Assembly: GCA_963738135.1 (NCBI GenBank)
Contig: CAVTVK010000004.1
Coordinates: 1-64,000, forward strand
Direction: 5' to 3'
Length of the DNA: 64,000 nucleotides
DNA from: Bog-473 sp963738135
GTDB lineage: Bacteria > Actinomycetota > Acidimicrobiia > Acidimicrobiales > RAAP-2
The translations under genes were made by a program, and so were the position numbers. Shown here one piece after another: positions 43,809-51,559 of this stretch. How positions within the stretch are numbered: position 1 is the stretch's first letter; each line of letters starts with the position of its first letter. The notes under the pieces are model-generated. The model was not told the origin of the DNA. It saw only the letters and a program-made list of their open reading frames with translations, and did not search any database.

Positions 43809-45038
43809 GTGGGGACGACCTCATATAGGGATGACGTCGAGCGGGCCCGTTCGCTGCTGGAACAGGCGCGGCGGGTGGTCGTGCTGACGGGTGCGGGGAT
43901 CTCCACCGACTCGGGCATCGCCGACTTCCGGGGTCCCCGGGGAGTGTGGACCAAGAACCCCGAGGCCGAGAAGATGGCGACACTCCAGGCCTACGTCTCC
44001 GATCCTGCGCTGCGGGCGCGGGCGTGGCAGAACCGCCTGACCTCGTCGATGTGGTCGGCCGAGCCCAACGACGGGCACCGCGCACTGGTCGACCTGGAGC
44101 GCAGCGGTCGGCTCGACCTGCTCGTCACCCAGAACATCGACGGGCTGCATCAGAAGGCAGGGAGCGACCCAGCCCGCATCGTCGAGATCCACGGGACGTC
44201 ACTGGAGGTGATGTGCCTCAGTTGCGGCGACCGTCAGCCGGCCGAACCGGTCCACGACCGGGTGCGGGCCGGCGAGACGGACCCGGCCTGCACGGCGACC
44301 ATCGACGAGGGCGGTGGCGGCAGCGTGGTGTGCGGCGGCATCCTGAAGTCCGCCACCATCAGCTTCGGTCAGAGCCTGGTGGCCGAGGACCTCGTGAGGG
44401 CCGAAGAGGCGGCGGCCAACTGCGACCTCTTGCTGGCGGTCGGCTCGACCCTCGCCGTCTTCCCCGCGGCGGGTGTGGTCCCGATCGCGGTGCGGCACGG
44501 AGCGGTCGCGATCATCGTGAACGGCGATCCCACCGAAATGGACGGCCTGGCCGACGTGGTCCTGCGCGACTCCATCAGCGAGTGCCTGCCGGCACTCGTC
44601 GAGGGGCTCGGACCTACTTACTTCTCGGTCGTAGACGCTCCGTCGCCCTTGGCCTTGCGGCGGGGCTTCAGGGCGAACCACCAGATGCTGGCGATCGTCC
44701 CGAGCGTCACCGCGGCGGCAGCCACCGGCTTGACGACTTTGTGCCCACCGCTCTCGGCCATGCCCGGCACCTTACCCGGCGAGCCCTGGGACGAAGGGGT
44801 TCACCACGTCATCTGGGGGTTGCAGGACCTCAGGCGCTGGCCGCGTCCCGCCCGCTCCTCCGTGAACTCCCGGGCGGCCTGCAGCAGGGCGTCGAAGGGC
44901 CGCTGGTCCATGGCCTCTTCCGGATGCCACTGGACCGCCAGCACGAAGCGGGCCGCCGGCAGCTCGACCGCCTCGACCACGCCGTCCCCCGCTCGGGCCG
45001 TGACGACCAGGTCGCGGCCGAGGTCGCGGATGGCCTGA
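43809..45038 (+). CDS. Sir2 (sirtuin) NAD-dependent protein deacylase, ORF extends past family end
   Basis: Sirtuin core: VVVLTGAGISTDSGIADFRGPRGVWT (NAD-binding), TQNIDGLHQKAG, catalytic His in VEIHGTSLEV, zinc site CLSCGD and CTATIDEGGGGSVVCGG, GSTLAVFPAAGVV and IIVNGDPTEMDGLADVVLRDSI. The homology ends at LPALVEG, about 44608. After this the frame runs on to 45038, antisense to a small gene and to the 3' end of the PuuD-like gene. An inserted base would restore TAG at 44632-44634. So the C-terminal 140 residues are probably artefactual. GTG 43809 or TTG 43806 is the start. The divergent acyl-CoA synthetase is a natural target. Confidence 0.88.
   Translation: MGTTSYRDDVERARSLLEQARRVVVLTGAGISTDSGIADFRGPRGVWTKNPEAEKMATLQAYVSDPALRARAWQNRLTSSMWSAEPNDGHRALVDLERSGRLDLLVTQNIDGLHQKAGSDPARIVEIHGTSLEVMCLSCGDRQPAEPVHDRVRAGETDPACTATIDEGGGGSVVCGGILKSATISFGQSLVAEDLVRAEEAAANCDLLLAVGSTLAVFPAAGVVPIAVRHGAVAIIVNGDPTEMDGLADVVLRDSISECLPALVEGLGPTYFSVVDAPSPLALRRGFRANHQMLAIVPSVTAAAATGLTTLCPPLSAMPGTLPGEPWDEGVHHVIWGLQDLRRWPRPARSSVNSRAACSRASKGRWSMASSGCHWTASTKRAAGSSTASTTPSPARAVTTRSRPRSRMA
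44618..44761 (-). CDS. Small single-pass membrane protein, hypothetical
   Basis: A 47-codon frame with AAGGTG seven bases before the ATG at 44761: MAESGGHKVVKPVAAAAVTL, then GTIASIWWFALKP and a highly basic tail RRKAKGD followed by GASTTEK. The hydrophobic stretch (about residues 13-31) is one helix with a positive C-terminus, so N-out/C-in is predicted. It lies 39 bp downstream of the PuuD-like gene on the same strand. It is antisense to the extended 3' part of the sir2 frame, which supports the view that sir2 really ends near 44632. Function unknown. Confidence 0.5.
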   Translation of the reverse strand: MAESGGHKVVKPVAAAAVTLGTIASIWWFALKPRRKAKGDGASTTEK

Positions 45039-45577
45039 TGGTGCGAGCAGCGCACCGTGGTGGTGGGCCCGAAGACGTCGGCGGTCATGGTGCCGGGCAC
45101 GGTCATCACGTCGACGTCGGCGAAGACCAGCGGTGCGTGGCGGTGGTCGAGGTTCCCGACCACGTCGGGCAGGTGCTGGTGCAGCGTGCCCCCCAGAAAG
45201 ACGTTGAGGACCTGGCAGCCCCGGCAGATGGCCAGCACCGGCAGGTCGGCCTCGAGGGCGGCGGCCAGGAGCGCTCGCTCACTGGCGTCCCGGTTCACGT
45301 CGACGCCACCGACCTCGGGGTCGGGCTCCTCCCCGTAGGCGGCGGGGTCCACGTCGCCCCCGCCGGTCAGAACGAGACCGTCGAGAACGGCGATCACCTC
45401 GGCCGCCCCGGCCTCGGGGCCGCCAGGCGCCCGGCTCGGCGGGGGCAGCAACAGAGGCCGCCCGCCGGCGGCGGCCACCAGTTCGAAATAGGACTCGGGC
45501 AGGACCGCGGCCCGGCGCTCCCATGAGCTCCAGGCCACGTCGGCCACGTACGTCGAGACGCCGATGAGCGGGAGCAT
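44801..45577 (-). CDS. Gamma-glutamyl-gamma-aminobutyrate hydrolase (PuuD-like), class I GATase
   Basis: A 258-residue glutamine amidotransferase-like hydrolase. Start MLPLIGVSTYVADVAWSSWERRAAVLPESYFELV at ATG 45577. GLVLTGGGDVDPAAYGEEPDP is the Peptidase_C26 signature, the nucleophile Cys is in LAICRGCQVLNVFLGG, and the His-Glu pair is in VLAVQWHPEEAMDQRPF. The family hydrolyses gamma-glutamyl-GABA or related gamma-glutamyl compounds. It is divergent from the glutamine-synthetase-like gene with a 70-bp gap, an arrangement like the puuA/puuD set of putrescine breakdown. No frame break. Confidence 0.92.
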   Translation of the reverse strand: MLPLIGVSTYVADVAWSSWERRAAVLPESYFELVAAAGGRPLLLPPPSRAPGGPEAGAAEVIAVLDGLVLTGGGDVDPAAYGEEPDPEVGGVDVNRDASERALLAAALEADLPVLAICRGCQVLNVFLGGTLHQHLPDVVGNLDHRHAPLVFADVDVMTVPGTMTADVFGPTTTVRCSHHQAIRDLGRDLVVTARAGDGVVEAVELPAARFVLAVQWHPEEAMDQRPFDALLQAAREFTEERAGRGQRLRSCNPQMTW

Positions 45578-45647
45578 CGACCCAGCGTACCGATGGGGAG
45601 CAGACGCCTGTACTGGACGCTCATCTGTGGTGGGGTCAACATGGCGC

Positions 45648-47030
45648 ATGCCCGGACCAGGACGTGAGCTCATCGACGCCGCCATCGCCGACGGGTCGGT
45701 CGACACCGTCGTGTTGGCCTTCCCCGACATGCACGGACGTCCCGTGGGGAAGCGGGTGACGGCTGACTTCTTCGCCTCGCACGTGGCGGCGCACGGGATC
45801 GAGGCCTGCGACTACCTGTTGGCGGTCGACGTCGACATGAACCCATTGCCCGGCTACCGCTTCACCAACTGGGACACCGGCTACGGCGACTTCGTGTGCC
45901 GGCCCGACTACGACACGGCCCGTCTGATCCCGTGGCTCGAGGGCACCGCGCTCGTCATCTGCGACCTGACGGACGAACACGGGGTGCCGGTCGAGGTGTC
46001 GCCCCGCCGGATCCTGCGCCGCCAGTTGGAACGAGCGGCCGAGCGCGGCCTCCGGATCTGCAGCGCCACCGAGCTCGAGTTCTTCCTCTTCAAGGAGTCC
46101 TTCGAGGAGGCCGACGCCAAGGGCTGGCAGGACCTGACGCCGCACACCTCCACCATTGAGGACTACCAGCTGCTGCAGACGTCACGCGAGGAATACGTCC
46201 TGCGCCGGATCCGCAACGAGATGTGTGCCGCCGGGATCCCCGTCGAAACCTCCAAGGGTGAGGCCGGCCGCGGGCAGCACGAGGTGAACGTCGTGTGGGA
46301 CGAGGCGCTTGTCACAGCCGACCGTCATCTTGTCTTCAAGAACGGAATCAAGGAGATCGCCGCGCAGGAAGGACGGGCGACGACGTTCATGGCGAAGTGG
46401 ACGATGGACGACGTGGGCTCGTCGTGTCACGTGCACACGAGCCTGTGGGACATCGAGAGCGGCGAGGCACTCATGGCGCCGGCCGCGGACGGATCGGACT
46501 CGGCGCACCCGAGCGGACTGTCGAAGGTCGGTCGCCACTTCCTGGCGGGCCAGCTGCACGCGGCCCAGGAGCTGGCCTGGATGGCGGCGCCCACGGTCAA
46601 CTCCTACCGGCGCTACGTGCCCGGCAGCTGGGCCCCGACCGCCGCGGTCTACGGCGAGGACAACCGGACCTGCGGCTTCCGCCTCGTCGGGCACGGTGCG
46701 GGACGGCGGGTGGAGTCGAGGATCCCGGGGGCGGACGTGAACCCGTACCTCGTGCTGGCGGGGGCCATCGCCGCGGGCCTCTACGGCATCGACCACGAGC
46801 TCGAGCCGGGCGACCCGTACCCCGTCAACGCCTACGAGGCGACCGACGTCCCCCGGATCCCCTCGACGCTGGTCGAGGCCATCGACGCGCTGCGCCACTC
46901 CGAAGTGGCGCTCGAGGCGTTCGGGCCCGACGTGCACCATCACCTCCTCAATACGGCCGAGCAGGAGTGGCTGGCCAGCAACCGTCACGTGACGGACTGG
47001 GAGCTGGCCCGGAACTTCGAGCGAATTTAG
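45648..47030 (+). CDS. Glutamine synthetase family ligase (gamma-glutamylpolyamine synthetase-like)
   Basis: A 460-residue GS-fold enzyme. The start at ATG 45648 gives MPGPGRELIDAAIADGSVDTVVLAFPDMHGRPVGKRVTADFF, as in PuuA/GlnA3-type enzymes, where the beta-Grasp N-terminal is short. ATP/metal motifs: CSATELEFFLFKES, ETSKGEAGRGQHEVNV, FMAKWTMDDVGSSCHVHTSL, and NSYRRYVPGSWAPTAAVYGEDNRTCGFRLVG with RVESRIPGADVNPYLVLAGAIAAGLYGI. The regulatory tyrosine-adenylylation loop of true GlnA is not evident. It probably ligates glutamate to an amine. Adjacent to the PuuD-like hydrolase. Confidence 0.9.
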   Translation: MPGPGRELIDAAIADGSVDTVVLAFPDMHGRPVGKRVTADFFASHVAAHGIEACDYLLAVDVDMNPLPGYRFTNWDTGYGDFVCRPDYDTARLIPWLEGTALVICDLTDEHGVPVEVSPRRILRRQLERAAERGLRICSATELEFFLFKESFEEADAKGWQDLTPHTSTIEDYQLLQTSREEYVLRRIRNEMCAAGIPVETSKGEAGRGQHEVNVVWDEALVTADRHLVFKNGIKEIAAQEGRATTFMAKWTMDDVGSSCHVHTSLWDIESGEALMAPAADGSDSAHPSGLSKVGRHFLAGQLHAAQELAWMAAPTVNSYRRYVPGSWAPTAAVYGEDNRTCGFRLVGHGAGRRVESRIPGADVNPYLVLAGAIAAGLYGIDHELEPGDPYPVNAYEATDVPRIPSTLVEAIDALRHSEVALEAFGPDVHHHLLNTAEQEWLASNRHVTDWELARNFERI

Positions 47031-47045
47031 GCGGCGCCCCGGCGC

Positions 47046-47073
47046 TCACGTGTCACGTGTCACGTCACGTGTC
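47046..47073. repeat. Short TCACGTG tandem repeat at a convergent 3' end
   Basis: TCACGTG occurs at 47046-47052, 47053-47059 and 47065-47071, with a truncated TCACG (47060-47064) between. Each contains the palindrome CACGTG. It lies in the gap between the glutamine-synthetase-like gene and the flavin protein and includes the latter's stop codon (47065-47067). Confidence 0.7.
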
Positions 47074-47553
47074 GGAGACGAGGTCCTCGAGGAAACGCGG
47101 GAGCCGTCCGGCGCCGAAGTCGAAGAATCGTGCCCAGTCCGGTGTGATCGCGATGCGGACCATCGCGTCGTAGGTCGCACGTACCGAGCGCTCGAACTCC
47201 GCACGATCAGTTCCCTGCATGGTCTTGTCTGCTGCGTTGAGATACTCATCGGGGACACCGTCGACCGTGTCCAGCCGCGCCACTCCGCGCAGGAGGAGTG
47301 CCCTCACGCCCGCGGGTGCGCCGGCGTCGTCGATGGTCACGGCGACATGCGGACGGACCCCGAGGGCCCCGACCTTCGGTGCGGTCGTGGCCGTGCAGAC
47401 GACGATCCCCACGCCGTTCCAGTAGAAGCCGCACGGGATGACTCGAGGGAAGCCGTCGAGACCGTCGTAGGCGAGGCGGGCCAGCGGAGCCGACCGCAGC
47501 AGCTCCTGGGCTCCGGGGTGGTCAAGTTCCTGTGCGAGTTCGTCACGGTCCAT
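47065..47553 (-). CDS. Pyridoxamine 5'-phosphate oxidase-family (split-barrel flavin) protein
   Basis: A 162-residue protein of the PPOX/FMN-binding split-barrel fold. The start MDRDELAQELDHPGAQELLRSAPLARLAYDGLDGFPRVIPCGFYWNGVGIVV is the typical first half. TATTAPKVGALGVRPHVAVTID carries the phosphate-contact lysine region, and VRALLLRGVARLDTVDGVPDEYL follows. Members act on F420 or FMN, or bind pyridoxamine phosphate; F420-binding actinobacterial members are common, but no distinguishing motif is clear here. Its stop lies inside the TCACGTG repeat and is convergent with the glutamine-synthetase-like gene. Confidence 0.85.
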   Translation of the reverse strand: MDRDELAQELDHPGAQELLRSAPLARLAYDGLDGFPRVIPCGFYWNGVGIVVCTATTAPKVGALGVRPHVAVTIDDAGAPAGVRALLLRGVARLDTVDGVPDEYLNAADKTMQGTDRAEFERSVRATYDAMVRIAITPDWARFFDFGAGRLPRFLEDLVSDT

Positions 47554-47674
47554 TGCCGGTAGTTACCCTCCACCCGCCACGCCAGTCCTGCGCGTGGGCG
47601 GAGCAGGAGTCACCCGACGCGCCGGGCTTCGTGCAGGGACCGCTTGCGGGGTCCCACGATAAGGTCGCCCGGTC

Positions 47675-48529
47675 ATGCTGCGCTCGCAATTGTGCTCGGC
47701 CGAATCGTTGCGCTCGCCGGCCCTGCGGGCCTGGGCCGAGCGGCTGCGATCGATGTGGGCGACGGGCGACGCCCGCGACGTCATGTTGCACCGCAAGATG
47801 TGGGAGTGGCTCTTCATCGCAGAGGCCCTGCGGGAACGGGGCATGCTCGCCGCCGGGAGGCGCGGGATCGGGTTCGGCGTAGGGCAGGAGCCGCTGGTGG
47901 CGCTCTTCGCCGACGCCGGCTGTGACATCGTGGCCACCGACCAGCCGCACGAGTCCGCCGTGGCGTCGGGCTGGACCGACTCCGCCGTCGAGTGGGCCGG
48001 TGGGCTCGAGTACCTGAACGAGTTCGGGCTGTGCCAGGCGGACGCGTTCGCGCAGCGGGTCGCCTTTCGCCCTGTCGACATGAACGCACTGCCGGCGGAC
48101 TTGGAGGGGTTCGACTTCGCATGGTCGTCGTGCGCCCTCGAGCATCTCGGGACCTTGGACGCCGGGATGGACTTCGTGGTGGCGCAGATGTCGTGCCTGC
48201 GGCCGGGGGGAGTGGCGGTGCACACGACCGAGTACCTGGTGTCGTCGAACGAGTCGACCGTCGAGGCGGGCGGGACGGTGTTCTACCGGCGACGCGACAT
48301 CGAGAAGCTGGTGCAGCGGCTCCGACGGGCCGGCCACGACGTCGACATGGACTTCTCGCTGGGGTCCACGCCGGACGACGTGCACGTCGACGTGCCGCCC
48401 TACACCGACGTGCACCTGCGCACGGAGCTCGCCGGCTACGTCACTACGTCGCTGGCGCTGATCGTGACGAAGGGCAAGGATGGGCGAGGCCCGAGAGGCC
48501 GGGGGTTGTTCCGCCGGGGCGGGGACTGA
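47675..48529 (+). CDS. Class I SAM-dependent methyltransferase-like protein
   Basis: A 284-residue Rossmann-fold protein. RRGIGFGVGQEPLVALFADAGCDIVATDQPHE is motif I with an acidic strand-2 end, and FDFAWSSCALEHLGTLDAGMDFVVAQMSCLRPGGVAVHTTEY is the central block with the EHLG motif. The N-terminus (MLRSQLCSAESLRSPALRAWAERLRSMW) is helical. The pattern resembles uncharacterised sugar/lipid methyltransferases of deep-branching bacteria. The start ATG at 47675 has AAGGTCGCCCGGTC upstream, a weak ribosome site. It is convergent with the FGGY kinase gene, with stops one base apart. Confidence 0.82.
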   Translation: MLRSQLCSAESLRSPALRAWAERLRSMWATGDARDVMLHRKMWEWLFIAEALRERGMLAAGRRGIGFGVGQEPLVALFADAGCDIVATDQPHESAVASGWTDSAVEWAGGLEYLNEFGLCQADAFAQRVAFRPVDMNALPADLEGFDFAWSSCALEHLGTLDAGMDFVVAQMSCLRPGGVAVHTTEYLVSSNESTVEAGGTVFYRRRDIEKLVQRLRRAGHDVDMDFSLGSTPDDVHVDVPPYTDVHLRTELAGYVTTSLALIVTKGKDGRGPRGRGLFRRGGD

Positions 48530-48530
48530 C

Positions 48531-50171
48531 TCAGTCCATGAGGCGGCGGCCGTTGAGTCGCTTGTGGATCCCCTTCGTCTTCTCGTAGAAGTTGACGAAC
48601 TCCTTGAGCAACCCGGCGTAGGCGTCGCTGGCGGTGCGGTCGGGTTCGTAGGTGGCCTTGACGGTCACGGTCCCCGGGATGTCGGCAACGGTGAGGTGCC
48701 CCAGGGCGAGGAGCGTCAAGAGGCCGGCGCCGCGCACGTTGGCCAGGACGGGGTCCTCGATCTGGCGGATGGTGCGGCCCATGGCGTCGGCGTGGATCTG
48801 CGACCACAGATCCGAATTGGCGCCGCCACCGACGAAGGCGAGGGACGGGAACGGTCGTTTGCAGTATTTCTCCACCGCACCCAGCAGCCAGGCCGAATTG
48901 AGCGCGACGCCCTCGAACACTGCCCGCACCATGTCGGCCCGGGTCGACGACAGCGAGATGTTGTGGAACCCGCCCCTGATGGTGTGATCGTCCACCGGAG
49001 AGCGTTCCCCGTTCAGCCAGGGCGTGAACATGACGCCATGGGCGCCGACGGGGACACCGGCGGCGACGTCGTTCAGGGTGCCGAAGAAGCCCTCGGGCGG
49101 ACGCGGTGCGCCATCCGATCGGGTTACGGCCAGAGCGTCGTCGGGGAAGAGCATGTTGTCGCGCAGCCAGGTCAGGCAGGCACCCCCGGTCTCGTGCTCG
49201 TCGGCGACCAGGTAGCGGCCCGGGATGCCCGAGGGGAAAGAGGCGATGTTGGTCAGCGCGTCGGTCTTCTTGAACGGCACGTGACAGCTGATCCAGCTGG
49301 ACGTGCCGATGTAGAGGTGCCCGTCGAAGTCGGTCACGGCGCCCGAGCCGACGGCGGCCGAGTGCAGGTCCCCGGTCCCCGCCACCACGGGCGTGCCGGG
49401 CAGCAGACCGAGCTCGGCGGCCGCGGGCGGCGCCAGCCCGCCGATGACGCTTCCAGTCGGGACCAGGTCGGGCAGCTTGGCGCGCTCGAGGCCGGCCAGC
49501 TCGATGAGCGCCTCGTCGTAGGAGACGGCGTTGATGTCGCGGTTGTCCGTCACCCAGTGCAAGGTGATGGAGTCGTGCGAGGCCCGGGCCAACCCGGTCA
49601 GGCGCAGATCGAGGTAGTCGACCGGCTCGAGAAAGACCGCGGCGGCGGCGTAGACGTCGGGGCGCTGCTGGCGCAGGAAGTGAATGTGACCGACCGGGTC
49701 CTTGCCCGACAGGCTCGGGATGCCGCCGGTGCGGCGCACCCACCTGGCCAGCTTGGGCGCCGAGTAGCCCTGGACGTTGACCGCACCGCGCACGGTCTCG
49801 CGGACGGCGCGGGCGCCCCGGGAGTCCATCCAGGTGATGGCCGGACCGATGGCTGCCCCACTGCCGTCGACCGGCACCGTGCCCGACCACTGCGAGGTGC
49901 AGCCGATCCCGACGATGTCCTGAGGGGCGACCGAGCTGTCGACCAGGGCCTGCCGGGCCGACGCCACGATGGCCTCCCACCAGGCCTGCGGCGACTGCTC
50001 GGCCCCACCATCGTCGGTCAGATCAATTCCGACCGCCTGGAATGCGTGGGCCACCACCCGGCCGGTGGACGCCAAAACGGCCACCTTCGGACCGCCCGTG
50101 CCGAGGTCGACGGCCAGCACGTGGGGCGTGGCCGACTCGATGGGGCGCAGCTGGGTGGCCGTCGGCAGCAT
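48531..50171 (-). CDS. FGGY-family carbohydrate kinase (xylulokinase-like)
   Basis: A 546-residue sugar kinase with no frame break. First lobe: HVLAVDLGTGGPKVAVLASTGRVVAHAF with the phosphate-1 motif DLGTGGPK and SQWSGTVPVDGSGAAIGPAITWMDSRG. Second lobe: VVAGTGDLHSAAVGSGAV, the ATP adenine motif AFVGGGANSDLWSQIHADAMGRTIRQIEDPVLANVRGAGLLTL. The FGGY signature lies in that block. The 546-residue length and the W-M-DSRG stretch resemble xylulokinase-like actinobacterial kinases; the sugar (xylulose, ribulose or erythritol) cannot be fixed from motifs. The ATG lies 20 bp after the YceI terminator hairpin. Confidence 0.88.
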   Translation of the reverse strand: MLPTATQLRPIESATPHVLAVDLGTGGPKVAVLASTGRVVAHAFQAVGIDLTDDGGAEQSPQAWWEAIVASARQALVDSSVAPQDIVGIGCTSQWSGTVPVDGSGAAIGPAITWMDSRGARAVRETVRGAVNVQGYSAPKLARWVRRTGGIPSLSGKDPVGHIHFLRQQRPDVYAAAAVFLEPVDYLDLRLTGLARASHDSITLHWVTDNRDINAVSYDEALIELAGLERAKLPDLVPTGSVIGGLAPPAAAELGLLPGTPVVAGTGDLHSAAVGSGAVTDFDGHLYIGTSSWISCHVPFKKTDALTNIASFPSGIPGRYLVADEHETGGACLTWLRDNMLFPDDALAVTRSDGAPRPPEGFFGTLNDVAAGVPVGAHGVMFTPWLNGERSPVDDHTIRGGFHNISLSSTRADMVRAVFEGVALNSAWLLGAVEKYCKRPFPSLAFVGGGANSDLWSQIHADAMGRTIRQIEDPVLANVRGAGLLTLLALGHLTVADIPGTVTVKATYEPDRTASDAYAGLLKEFVNFYEKTKGIHKRLNGRRLMD

Positions 50172-50191
50172 GGCGCGTCAGCGTATCGAGC

Positions 50192-50219
50192 GAGGCCGGC
50201 CCGTTTCCGGGCCGGCCTC
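50192..50219 (-). terminator. Strong GC hairpin downstream of yceI
   Basis: A perfect 12-bp stem, GAGGCCGGCCCG with CGGGCCGGCCTC around TTTC (50192-50219), located 27 bp after the YceI stop in the minus direction and 20 bp before the FGGY start. There is no T-run, as is usual for many actinobacterial terminators, so function as a terminator is likely but not certain. Confidence 0.65.
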
Positions 50220-50246
50220 TGATGCGTGCTCGTTCTCTGGGGTCGG

Positions 50247-50810
50247 TCAGTCGGCCAGGGCGGCCTCGGTCTCGATCTCGATCACGACCTTGTTGCCCAC
50301 CACGACGCTGCCGTCGAGCAGCGAGTGGTTGAAGCTGACGCCGAAGTCACGTCGGTCGATGGTGGCGGTGGCCGAGAACGCGACCACGGACTTGCCCTCC
50401 TGCATGGAGGCACCTTCCCCGAGGAACTCGAGGTCGAAGTCGACCGACTTCGTGACGCCCCGCACGGTCAGGTCGGTCGACATCACCCAGTTGGTGTCGT
50501 CGACTCGGCGCAGGCCCTTGCCGACCAGGGTCAGGGTCGGGTGGTTGGGGACGTCGAGGAAGTCGTTGGTGCGCAGGTGCTCATCCCGCTGAACCTGGCC
50601 GGTGAAGATGCTGGCGGCCTGGACTGTGGCCTGCAGGGTCGAGTCCTCGGGCTTCTCTGCCACCGTGAAGCTGCCTTCCACGTCGGTGAAGCGGCCTCGT
50701 ACCTTGGTGCCGACCAGGTGGCGGGCCACGAAGCCGACGTCGGTGTGGGCCGGGTCGATGACGTACGTCCCGACCTTCGGGAGGGTACTGGTGCTGGTAG
50801 TCGTGCTCAT
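50247..50810 (-). CDS. YceI family (lipocalin-like) protein
   Basis: A 187-residue YceI protein starting MSTTTSTSTLPKVGTYVIDPAHTDVGFVARHLVGTKVRGRFTDVEG; the AHT-x-V-x-F-x-x-(R)H motif is the YceI hallmark. The eight-stranded lipocalin-like barrel binds isoprenoid or polyprenyl chains. No signal peptide is visible, so this is the cytoplasmic type. AAGGAG lies seven bases before ATG 50810. A consensus sigma-70 promoter (TTGACA, 18-bp spacer, TATAAT) precedes it, and it is divergent from a MarR regulator, as in many actinobacterial MarR/YceI pairs. No frame break. Confidence 0.93.
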   Translation of the reverse strand: MSTTTSTSTLPKVGTYVIDPAHTDVGFVARHLVGTKVRGRFTDVEGSFTVAEKPEDSTLQATVQAASIFTGQVQRDEHLRTNDFLDVPNHPTLTLVGKGLRRVDDTNWVMSTDLTVRGVTKSVDFDLEFLGEGASMQEGKSVVAFSATATIDRRDFGVSFNHSLLDGSVVVGNKVVIEIETEAALAD

Positions 50811-50848
50811 TTTCTGATCTCCTTGGTTGGGCGGGATTTCGTTGTTGG

Positions 50849-50891
50849 TATTATATCTGACTATACAGATACTTGTCAATCAGATATAATA
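50849..50891. promoter_or_regulatory. MarR/YceI intergenic promoter-operator
   Basis: On the minus strand TTGACA (50874-50879), 18-bp spacer, TATAAT (50850-50855): a consensus promoter for yceI. The same region has a 12-bp inverted repeat TATTATATCTGA/TCAGATATAATA (50849-50860 and 50880-50891) and an inner palindrome TATCTG-N6-CAGATA (50854-50871), a size usual for MarR dimers. On the plus strand TATAAT (50885-50890) can serve the MarR gene. Confidence 0.78.
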
Positions 50892-51048
50892 GGAATCGCA
50901 GTTGATATCAGGGAGACTGGGTGAAGCGACATGGGAACGGCGACCATCCCGGCGAAGGGCGGTGACCACGAGCGGGGAGGAGTGCGCCCCGACGAGCGGT
51001 GACGACGTCGAAGGTCAGCCCGGTGGCACGTGCGGTGTCCTCGGCCAG

Positions 51049-51483
51049 ATGGACGACGACCGCATCCGGCTCATGGGTCTGATCGTCCGCACACACCGCC
51101 GGTTGACCGACTCACTGGGACGCGAGCTCGAGCAGAACATCGGGATCCCGCTGGTGTTCTTCGACGTCCTGATCCATGTCGGGGCCGCGCCCGATCGCCG
51201 ACTGACCATGTCCCGGCTGAGCACCGACGTGGCGCTGACCACCGGCGGCGTGACCCGACTGGTCGACCGGATGGCCGAGGCGGGACTGGTGGCGCGGGAG
51301 AACTGCCCGAGTGATCGCCGCAGTATCTATGTCGTGCTGACGCCGGAGGGGCAGGCCGTGCTCGACCGGGCCGTGGCCGAGCACATCGAGGGGATCGACC
51401 GTCACCTGGTGGCCCACCTCAGTGACGGCGATCGCGCCGCGCTGGAGGTGGCGCTCCTCAAGGTCCTCGACGCCGGCTGCTGA
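51049..51483 (+). CDS. MarR-family transcriptional regulator
   Basis: A 144-residue winged-helix dimer from ATG 51049: MDDDRIRLMGLIVRTHRRLTDSLGRELEQ, with the HTH DVALTTGGVTRLVDRMAEAGLVARENCPSDRRSIYVVLTPEG, which contains the DxRxx wing motif in SDRRS. The C-terminal helix AVAEHIEGIDRHLVAHLSDGDRAALE completes the dimer. The frame is open upstream to TTG 50902 and GTG 50962; either could be the real start, because no ribosome site precedes ATG 51049. It sits across from the operator palindromes and yceI, so it likely represses both. The next gene is an aldo/keto reductase 76 bp downstream. Confidence 0.9.
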   Translation: MDDDRIRLMGLIVRTHRRLTDSLGRELEQNIGIPLVFFDVLIHVGAAPDRRLTMSRLSTDVALTTGGVTRLVDRMAEAGLVARENCPSDRRSIYVVLTPEGQAVLDRAVAEHIEGIDRHLVAHLSDGDRAALEVALLKVLDAGC

Positions 51484-51559
51484 CGACAAGCGCTCCCCCG
51501 TTTTCCTCGCGCCGCCGATCAACGGCGAAACTGCGTGCGTGGACGCAAGGGAGAAGAAC

